NCBI GenBank assembly: GCA_964519345.1
Contig: CAZFKX010000008.1
Location: forward strand, 55,307 to 119,306
Length of the DNA stretch: 64,000 nt
From: Persephonella sp964519345
Lineage (GTDB): Bacteria > Aquificota > Aquificia > Aquificales > Hydrogenothermaceae
Reading direction: 5' to 3'
The stretch's first letter is position 1. Every line of letters starts with the position of its first letter. This document shows, in pieces, positions 58,311 to 64,000 of the stretch. Made by a program: the position numbers and the translations under genes. The notes beneath the pieces are model-generated. The model was given only the letters and a program-made list of their open reading frames with translations. It was not told where the DNA came from and made no database searches.

Positions 58311-59432
58311 TTGAAAAGATTGGCAGTTCTTGGATCTACAGGATCTATTGGAACACAGACGCTTGATATTGTCAGAAAATATAGAGATAGATTAGAAGTA
58401 TCTCTTCTTGCAGCTTCTAAGATTTCAAAAAAACTGCTTGATCAAATAAGTGAGTTTAATCCTGAGTATGTATATATAGCAGAAGGAGAAAAAATAAAAG
58501 GAATAAAAACATTTATTGGGGAAGAAGGTCTTTACCAGCTTGCCGATCTTGATATAGATCTATTTATAAACGGCATTTCAGGAATAGACGGAATACTTCC
58601 AACTTATTTGCTTTTGAAAAATAATAAAAAGCTTGCTACCGCAAACAAAGAAGCGATAATCTGTCTGGGAGAAATATATGCAGATAGATACTCTGACATA
58701 TTTCCTATTGACAGCGAGCATTCAGCTGTTTTTCAGTGCCTTCTCGCTGGAAAAAAAGACGAAGTTGAAAAGATCATACTTACAGCCTCTGGAGGTCCTT
58801 TCTTAAATCTTCCAAAAGAAGAGTTCAAATACATAACAGCTGATCAGGCATTAAACCATCCAAGATGGAAAATGGGAAAAAAAGTATCTATAGACAGCGC
58901 AACACTGATGAATAAAGGACTTGAGATTATAGAAGCCCATTACCTGTTCAATATACCTTACAGTAAAATAGATGTTGTTATACATCCAGAGAGTATTATT
59001 CATGGTCTTGTCCAGTTTATTGATGGCTCTGTTATATCCCACCTATCTCCTCCAGATATGAGAATACCTATAAGCTATGCTATCTCGTTTCCACATAGAT
59101 GGAAAACAGACGTTCAGAAGTTAGACCTTACCCAGATAAAAAATCTAACATTTATAGAACCTGATTATGACAGATTTCCTCTTTTAAAAATAGCAAAGGA
59201 ATGTGGAGAAAAAGGAGGGGCGTATCCTACAGTTTTAACAACAGCAGATGAGATAGCTGTAAAGCTGTTTTTAGAAAATAAGATCACATTTGATATGATA
59301 CCGTTTTATATTCAGAAGGTTTTAGATACGGCGGACTTTGTAAAACCTGAAAAGTTTGAAGATATTATCTTTATCATAAAAGAAACAGAAAAAATATTCT
59401 GGAATATATTAAAATTACAAAATGTTAATTAA
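58311..59432 (+). CDS. dxr: 1-deoxy-D-xylulose 5-phosphate reductoisomerase
   Basis: 373 residues. NADPH site GSTGSIGTQTLD at 8-19, substrate/metal segments IDSEHSAVFQCL, LNHPRWKMGKK and MNKGLEIIEA. Second step of the non-mevalonate isoprenoid pathway. TTG start after AGAGGGG. Followed 11 bases later by rseP, a frequent pair. Confidence 0.97.
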   Translation: MKRLAVLGSTGSIGTQTLDIVRKYRDRLEVSLLAASKISKKLLDQISEFNPEYVYIAEGEKIKGIKTFIGEEGLYQLADLDIDLFINGISGIDGILPTYLLLKNNKKLATANKEAIICLGEIYADRYSDIFPIDSEHSAVFQCLLAGKKDEVEKIILTASGGPFLNLPKEEFKYITADQALNHPRWKMGKKVSIDSATLMNKGLEIIEAHYLFNIPYSKIDVVIHPESIIHGLVQFIDGSVISHLSPPDMRIPISYAISFPHRWKTDVQKLDLTQIKNLTFIEPDYDRFPLLKIAKECGEKGGAYPTVLTTADEIAVKLFLENKITFDMIPFYIQKVLDTADFVKPEKFEDIIFIIKETEKIFWNILKLQNVN

Positions 59433-59443
59433 GGAGGAATATT

Positions 59444-60766
59444 TTGATAAGTGTTTTAGCATTTCTGATAATGATTGGTGTTTTAATTACAATACATGAA
59501 TTTGGACATTTTCTTTTCGCGAGACTTTTCGGAGTTAAAGTAGAGGTTTTCTCAATAGGATTTGGTCCGCCTCTAATAAAATGGAAAGGAAAAGAAACTC
59601 TCTATCAGATTGCTGTAATACCGTTAGGTGGATATGTAAAGATGTACGGCGAGGACAGTATGACAGAGCCTGTTCAAGGAGAAGTAGATAAAAAAGCCTT
59701 TGAAGATCCTCGTTCTTTTCATGCAAAACCAAGATGGCAGAAAATATTAATAGCATTTGCAGGACCTTTATTTAATATTGTTCTTGCAGTTATACTCTTT
59801 GCTGCAGCATATATGATTGGTATTCATGAGCCAAGATACTTAAAGGAACCGGTTATAGTGGGTTACGTACACCCTGGTTCTGTAGCGGACAAAGCCGGGA
59901 TAAAACCTTATGATAAAGTTACGGCTGTTGATGGAAAACCTGTTAAAAACTGGAAAGAATTTACAATAGCTATAGGTATGAAAGCTGCAAAAAGTGCAGT
60001 TATTGAGATAGATAGAGACGGAAAAAAAATAATTTTAAATGTTCAGGTTCCTCATGATATAACAAAAGAACCTCTTGGTATTTCACCTGTGATCCCGGCA
60101 AAAATAGGTCGTATAGTCAAAGGCTCTCCTGCTGAGAAATCAGGACTTCAGGAGGGAGACGAGATAATAGCATTTAATGGAAAACCTGTAAAAAGCTGGT
60201 TTGAGCTTGTTGATACAATCTCGTCAATAAAAGAAAAAAAGGAAGTAACATTACTTGTGAAAAGAAATGGAAAAGTATTTCCAGTTAAGATCATACCAGA
60301 GTTTAATAAAGAACTTAATAAATACGTCCTTGGAATTACTCCAAAGATGGACACTACAATTGTCAAGTACGGTTTTTACGAATCTTTTGAGAAGGCTTTA
60401 GAAAAATCAAAAGAGTTAACAGTAGCTATATACAACGTGATAAAAGGTTTAATAACAGGAGAGGTTTCGTTAAAAACGCTTGGCGGACCTATAGCTATAG
60501 CACAGTTTTCAGGTCAAGCCTTAGAAACGGGCATAGCTGCATTTCTATTCTCAATAGCATTCATTTCTCTACAGCTTGGATACCTTAATCTTCTTCCAAT
60601 ACCGGTTCTTGACGGTGGATTGATAGCTATACTTTTAATTGAGATGATAATAAGAAGACCTCTTCCTGAGAAAGCAAAAGAGTATCTTGCTTACATTGGT
60701 TTTGCTTTACTTGGAACACTGATGATATTTGTCATTTTCAATGACATTATGCGCGCTTTATCGTAA
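59444..60766 (+). CDS. rseP: RIP zinc metalloprotease RseP (site-2 protease)
   Basis: 440 residues. HEFGH at 18-22 binds zinc, with the third ligand aspartate in LLPIPVLDGG near 388. Two PDZ domains lie between (about 125-200 and 205-285). Cuts anti-sigma factors and signal peptides inside the membrane. TTG start after GGAGG. It may act after the HtrA protease at 29693 in envelope stress signalling, by family analogy. Confidence 0.95.
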   Translation: MISVLAFLIMIGVLITIHEFGHFLFARLFGVKVEVFSIGFGPPLIKWKGKETLYQIAVIPLGGYVKMYGEDSMTEPVQGEVDKKAFEDPRSFHAKPRWQKILIAFAGPLFNIVLAVILFAAAYMIGIHEPRYLKEPVIVGYVHPGSVADKAGIKPYDKVTAVDGKPVKNWKEFTIAIGMKAAKSAVIEIDRDGKKIILNVQVPHDITKEPLGISPVIPAKIGRIVKGSPAEKSGLQEGDEIIAFNGKPVKSWFELVDTISSIKEKKEVTLLVKRNGKVFPVKIIPEFNKELNKYVLGITPKMDTTIVKYGFYESFEKALEKSKELTVAIYNVIKGLITGEVSLKTLGGPIAIAQFSGQALETGIAAFLFSIAFISLQLGYLNLLPIPVLDGGLIAILLIEMIIRRPLPEKAKEYLAYIGFALLGTLMIFVIFNDIMRALS

Positions 60767-60802
60767 AATTAAAATAAAGATTTTTTTAAACTGGAGAAGA
60801 AA

Positions 60803-61282
60803 ATGGCTACAAGGGTCGGAATTATAGTTTTAAGCGGAACCTTAGATAAGGTCATGCCTGCGTTCATACTTGGAACAACAGCCGCTGCTATGGGAATGGA
60901 AGTAGGTATGTTCTTTAGTTTTTACGGAATAAATGTTGTACATAAGGAAAAATATAAAAATCTTAAAGTATCTCCTGTAGGCAATCCTGCAATGCCAATG
61001 CCTATGCCTGTTCCACAAATACTGACCATAATGCCCGGCATGGTGGATTTTGCCACAAATATGATGAAAAAGATGATGGCAGAAAATAAAGTTCCATCAT
61101 TAGAAGAACTAATAAAACAGGCTCAGGATCTTGGAGTAAAAATGTACCCATGCCAGACAGCAATGCAGCTTTTTGGATATAGTGTAGAAGATCTTATTGA
61201 TGGTCTTGAAAAACCAGCCGGCGCTGCCACGTTTCTGAATTTTGTTAATTCAGGCGAAAAGTCTATAGTTATGAATTTTTAA
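60803..61282 (+). CDS. DsrE/DsrF-like (DsrE2) protein
   Basis: 159 residues. Fold start RVGIIVLSGTLDKVMPAFILGTTAAAMGMEVGMFFSFYG and the conserved YPCQTAMQLFGYSVEDL with its cysteine (near 116) fit the DsrE2 group, which carries sulfane sulfur in sulfur oxidisers. A repeated Met-Pro stretch (AMPMPMPVP) is unusual. GGAG before the ATG. It agrees with a sulfur-metabolising host. Confidence 0.85.
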   Translation: MATRVGIIVLSGTLDKVMPAFILGTTAAAMGMEVGMFFSFYGINVVHKEKYKNLKVSPVGNPAMPMPMPVPQILTIMPGMVDFATNMMKKMMAENKVPSLEELIKQAQDLGVKMYPCQTAMQLFGYSVEDLIDGLEKPAGAATFLNFVNSGEKSIVMNF

Positions 61283-61680
61283 ATGTAATTTTTTATAACT
61301 ATCAAAAAAAGAAATAAAAAACCTCCTGAAACAACAAAAAATATGCCTTTTACAGCTCTATCTGAGAGTTCTTTTATTATCTTCTGATTTATATTTTCCC
61401 TGTCTATATAAACGATATTCTTTAAAGGAAAAGATTTATTACTGCAAATTATATAAATCTGATTATCAATTTTTTTTAGATTTTTTATATAGGTTTCAAA
61501 CTTTTTTCCATACACCGTCTCAATTAAAACTTTTTTCTTCTTAATAACAGCCCGAGCTACATCAAGATCATCAGAATAAAGAAGGACATATCCCCTAATC
61601 ATAAGGAACAAAGCTACAACAAAAATAGAGAAAAGAAATAAACTTTTATAAAAAAGCTTTGGATTTTTTATCTTTCCCAT
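61279..61680 (-). CDS. Membrane protein, unknown
   Basis: 133 residues with membrane helices at about 12-32 and 108-131 and a lysine-rich domain between. No recognised family. It overlaps the CvpA gene by 13 bases and the convergent DsrE gene by four. Same transcription unit as cvpA-yqeY-rpsU is likely. Confidence 0.6.
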   Translation of the reverse strand: MGKIKNPKLFYKSLFLFSIFVVALFLMIRGYVLLYSDDLDVARAVIKKKKVLIETVYGKKFETYIKNLKKIDNQIYIICSNKSFPLKNIVYIDRENINQKIIKELSDRAVKGIFFVVSGGFLFLFLIVIKNYI

Positions 61681-62102
61681 GAAAAAAGTTTTACTATTCT
61701 GGATTTTGAGCTAAGTTCTCTCAACGTTTCGTTCTTTTCTGAAAATTCCTTAATCATATAAATAGAGATCACAAAAATTATAATACCTGCTACTGCTCCC
61801 GTTAACTTATCCGCTATAGATAGTTTTTTTCTACTTCTTAACTCTTTTTTTACGATGCTATTTATAAGAAGGAAAATACTGAAGATAGAAATAAATACAA
61901 CTGTAAAAGCGACAAAATCCAGAATTATCTTTTCTCCATTAAAATATCTACTTAGATAAGTAGCAATATCCCCCGTAAAGTAAAAACCAACGTATCCTGC
62001 TGTTATAATTCCAAGACCTTTTATAAATATCTGTGTGAAACCGTTAAACAGTCCTGCTACTATAAGATATATAAAAAAAAGAAGTAGGATTATATCAAGC
62101 AT
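61668..62102 (-). CDS. CvpA family membrane protein
   Basis: 144 residues, four membrane helices with the CvpA pattern (MLDIILLLFFIYLIVAGLFNG, then SRKKLSIADKLTGAVAG). CvpA-like proteins are linked to colicin V production and envelope integrity. One base separates it from the yqeY stop. Confidence 0.82.
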   Translation of the reverse strand: MLDIILLLFFIYLIVAGLFNGFTQIFIKGLGIITAGYVGFYFTGDIATYLSRYFNGEKIILDFVAFTVVFISIFSIFLLINSIVKKELRSRKKLSIADKLTGAVAGIIIFVISIYMIKEFSEKNETLRELSSKSRIVKLFSWER

Positions 62103-62103
62103 T

Positions 62104-62550
62104 TTATGATAGTTTATTTTTAACTATTGAGCTTACTAAAGAACCTTCTGCCTTACCTTTTACTTTTTCCATAACAGCCTTCATAACTTTTCCCATATCT
62201 TTCATTGAAGAAGCATTTAATTCTTTGATAGTTTCTTCTACTATTTTTTCCAACTCATCCTTTGATAGAGGTTTTGGAAGAAACTGCTGGACGATCTGAA
62301 GTTCTTTTTCTTCTTTCTGAGCAAGATCTTCTCGTCCAGCTTCCCTATACTGCCTTATAGACTCTTTTCTTTGTTTGGCATATCTCTGTATTACCTCTGT
62401 AATCTCGCTGTCTGTAAGTTCTTTTTTCTTATCTATCTGGACTTTTTTTATTTCAGAGATCAACATTCTTATAGTTGACAATTTATCCTTATCTCCGCTT
62501 TTCATGGCGGATTTCATCTCATCTTGAAGCCTTTTAAGAAGGTTAGCCAT
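62104..62550 (-). CDS. GatB/YqeY domain protein
   Basis: 148 residues, helical, with the family start LLKRLQDEMKSAMKSGDKDKLSTIRMLISEIK and C-terminal MKAVMEKVKGKAEG. Related to the tRNA-binding tail of GatB; the exact role is unknown. It follows rpsU by 10 bases, a common pair. Confidence 0.92.
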   Translation of the reverse strand: MANLLKRLQDEMKSAMKSGDKDKLSTIRMLISEIKKVQIDKKKELTDSEITEVIQRYAKQRKESIRQYREAGREDLAQKEEKELQIVQQFLPKPLSKDELEKIVEETIKELNASSMKDMGKVMKAVMEKVKGKAEGSLVSSIVKNKLS

Positions 62551-62560
62551 CTTTTATCCC

Positions 62561-62761
62561 TTATAAAAGACCTTTTTTCTTGAGCGCTTTTATAAGTCTT
62601 TTTCTTGCTGCTCTCTGTTTTCTTTTTCTCTTTACAGAAGGTTTTTCGTAGAATTCTCTTCTTTTCATTTCTGTAATAATTCCCTCTTTTTCACAGATTT
62701 TCTTAAATCTCTTTAATGCCTTCTCAAAACTTTCTCCTTCCTGTACTACAACTACTGCCAT
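62561..62761 (-). CDS. rpsU: 30S ribosomal protein S21
   Basis: 66 residues, basic, with the family core EGESFEKALKRFKKICEKEGI and KPSVKRKRKQRAARKR. Helps mRNA selection at initiation. GGAGG precedes the ATG. Confidence 0.96.
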   Translation of the reverse strand: MAVVVVQEGESFEKALKRFKKICEKEGIITEMKRREFYEKPSVKRKRKQRAARKRLIKALKKKGLL

Positions 62762-62803
62762 TAAGATCAGCCTCCTTTTTAAGTTTTTAAAGTATTAATG
62801 ATA

Positions 62804-63127
62804 CTATAATTTTATCTTTTCTACTATATATTTATCAACTTTCCCTTCATAATATAAAGCAATCTCAAATTTTTCAAGGGTTTGCAAAATACTGAGCATC
62901 TTCTCATCTGAAATTTTAATATGTTTTCCTTCAAGATGGATTTCTACGGAAGAAGGATCAAGATTTTTTACAGAATATACCTTTTTATCAGACAACCAGA
63001 CCCTTTCAATCTCTCCCATAACTGGATGTTCCTGAATTTCTATAGGTAACATACTGATAAGTTGAGATGAGGTTATCTCTACTTCAAGTTTAGTAGGATC
63101 AGATCTTATAAGTCTGAACTTCAGCAA
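62804..63127 (-). CDS. Protein of unknown function next to the CRISPR array
   Basis: 107 residues, acidic-basic balanced, no membrane segment, no cysteine, mixed strands and helices; no family recognised. The start is TTG (63125-63127) with AAAGGAG ten bases before. It has its own TATAAT promoter at 63163. It lies between rpsU and the leader-distal end of the array, on the same strand as the array. No Cas motif is seen, so a link to CRISPR is not supported. Confidence 0.65.
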   Translation of the reverse strand: MLKFRLIRSDPTKLEVEITSSQLISMLPIEIQEHPVMGEIERVWLSDKKVYSVKNLDPSSVEIHLEGKHIKISDEKMLSILQTLEKFEIALYYEGKVDKYIVEKIKL

Positions 63128-63162
63128 TAAATATCAGCTCCTTTATTAAAAAACTGAACAAT

Positions 63163-63171
63163 ATTATAGCA
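63163..63171 (-). promoter_or_regulatory. Extended -10 promoter of the 62804 gene
   Basis: TGCTATAAT on the minus strand (TATAAT at 63163-63168). No strong -35. Start would be about 63156, 29 bases before the TTG codon. Confidence 0.55.
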
Positions 63172-63190
63172 CCTTTAATTGAAAAATTTA

Positions 63191-63201
63191 AAAGTTTCAA
63201 C
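63191..63201 (-). repeat. Fossil CRISPR repeat end
   Basis: The 11 bases GTTGAAACTTT (minus strand) equal the start of the CRISPR repeat; the remaining 24 bases have lost similarity. It lies 39 bases from the first recognisable repeat, exactly a spacer length, which supports a decayed tenth repeat at the leader-distal end. Confidence 0.6.
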
Positions 63202-63240
63202 AAAGAGGTTGGCAAGATTTAAAGATAGAGATCAAAAGAA

Positions 63241-63878
63241 GTTGCAATTCCCTTATATCTCGGGAAAGTTCCAACATACTGACCCGTGGGGTTCGTTTCT
63301 TACGTTAATTACCAACTGGTCGCAATTCCCTTATTTCTCGGGAAAGTTTCAACAGACGATACTATTGGCTATAGCAAGAGTTGAAAGTTCTTTCTGTCGC
63401 AATTCCCTTACTTCTCGGGAAAGTTTCAACGACTGGTGGTATGGAACTTGTAGACCGCCAGTCACTCTTGTCGCAATTCCCTTATATCTCGGGAAAGTTT
63501 CAACGCCAGTCACTATTTTATCTGAACCTCAGGGACTTGCCTGAGTCGCAATTCCCTTATATCTCGGGAAAGTTTCAACAAGAGTATATTGAAGCAGACC
63601 CAGAGTTCATAGCAACTCGGGTCGCAATTCCCTTATATCTCGGGAAAGTTTCAACAGAACTAACAGAAAAAATGGAAGAGTGGGGGCTGTTAGGTCGCAA
63701 TTCCCTTATATCTCGGGAAAGTTTCAACTCACAACAAGTTGAAGCCATATTAAAGGGTGTTGAAGTAAGTCGCAATTCCCTTATATCTCGGGAAAGTTTC
63801 AACGATTTGGTATTAGGATCGTATTAGCTGAAAGGATCTTCCAGTCGCAATTCCCTTATATCTCGGGAAAGTTTCAAC
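63241..63878 (-). CRISPR. CRISPR array: nine 35-base repeats, eight spacers of 38-43 bases
   Basis: Repeats start at 63241, 63319, 63396, 63470, 63545, 63621, 63694, 63769 and 63844. In the minus-strand sense the repeat begins GTTGAAAC, has a TTCCC/GGGAA hairpin and ends ATTGCGAC, a tag like that of some type III-associated Thermus repeats. The six right-hand repeats are identical. The three left ones carry changes: two in 63241, one in 63319, two in 63396. Spacers are 43, 42, 39, 40, 41, 38, 40 and 40 bases, left to right, all different. No cas gene is in the window. Mutated left end, tag and promoter agree on minus-strand transcription with the leader at the right. Confidence 0.95.
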
Positions 63879-64000
63879 AGCACCTCTATAACTATTGATA
63901 TAAGCCTATTCTATTTCCAAGAAACCTTAATCTCTGACAGACTTCTTTTAAGATACTGAAAAATCTAAAAACTGTCAATACTTTTGTCTCAATATAGTCT
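63879..64000 (-). promoter_or_regulatory. CRISPR leader with promoter
   Basis: A+T-rich flank without further repeats or open gene. On the minus strand TTGACA (63973-63978), 17 bases, TATCTT (63950-63955) form a near-consensus promoter. Transcription would start near 63943, giving about 65 leader bases before the first repeat at 63878. The leader probably continues past the window edge. Confidence 0.65.

Noticed and set aside
63179..63827. Open frames of 121, 148 and 75 codons through the CRISPR array
   Set aside because: They translate the repeat over and over (FPYISGKF, RNSLISRESFN and similar) and are artefacts of repeat periodicity.

Overview
The window is a gene-dense, A+T-rich bacterial chromosome segment that looks like a member of the Aquificota, most likely the Hydrogenothermaceae (Persephonella/Sulfurihydrogenibium type). 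This placement is inferred from gene content: an F-type ATP synthase with two different b subunits, a signal peptide on subunit c and split atp loci; a fused NuoCD; a protein-disulfide-oxidoreductase-like protein; an archaeal/fungal-type riboflavin reductase; a DsrE-family protein; and Lys/Glu/Ile-rich proteins typical of thermophiles. No database search was possible.

Layout. 1-12352 is almost all on the minus strand: a type II secretion/type IV pilus ATPase (cut by the window edge), a GAF-PAS protein, proS, tRNA-Ala(GGC), tRNA-Arg(ACG), then a translation/envelope cluster read as rpmH-rnpA-yidD-yidC-mnmE-rho-rpmE-prfA-tRNA-Arg, and upstream of it atpB-(universal stress protein)-atpE and aroC. 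12457-17562 (plus) holds a diiron/metallo-beta-lactamase-fold protein overlapping a GGDEF-EAL protein, then ctpA and tsaD. 17537-26764 (minus) carries a Cys-rich lipoprotein, the main atp operon (b', b, delta, alpha, gamma, beta), rnr and argD. 26895-28762 (plus) has tyrS, a DedA protein and a 59-residue Cys-rich protein. 28767-30757 (minus) has a sigma factor and a lipoprotein HtrA protease. 30813-43866 mixes glnE, nfu, tmk-holB-psp1-kdsD, a LysR regulator, tlyA, an aminotransferase, a thioredoxin-like lipoprotein, moaE, a cation/proton antiporter and trmFO. 43955-53205 (plus) is the ilvB-ilvN-(unknown)-ilvC operon followed by phospholipid, riboflavin, moaD, GH15, cmk and tadA genes. 53156-62761 has an agmatine deiminase, pgpA, nuoCD-nuoI, dxr-rseP-dsrE and cvpA/yqeY/rpsU.

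The right end (63191-64000) is a CRISPR array of nine 35-base repeats and eight spacers with no cas gene in view. Four signs show that it is read on the minus strand: an ATTGCGAC 3' tag on the minus-strand repeat, a clean TTGACA-17-TATCTT promoter in the right-hand flank, mutated repeats toward the left end, and an 11-base fossil repeat exactly one spacer length beyond the last repeat. One spacer translates to a lytic-transglycosylase-like active-site motif in the strand opposite to the crRNA.

The genes connect in several ways. TadA makes the inosine that tRNA-Arg(ACG) needs. The RNase P protein gene lies in the same cluster as tRNA-Arg, whose mature 5' end is exactly the prfA stop codon boundary. 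MoaE and MoaD form molybdopterin synthase from separate loci. The diiron protein and the GGDEF-EAL enzyme are translationally coupled and could form an oxygen-to-c-di-GMP switch. I did not find a clearly new multi-gene system. The best candidates for a second look are that pair, the CRISPR strand logic, and the small Cys-rich proteins.
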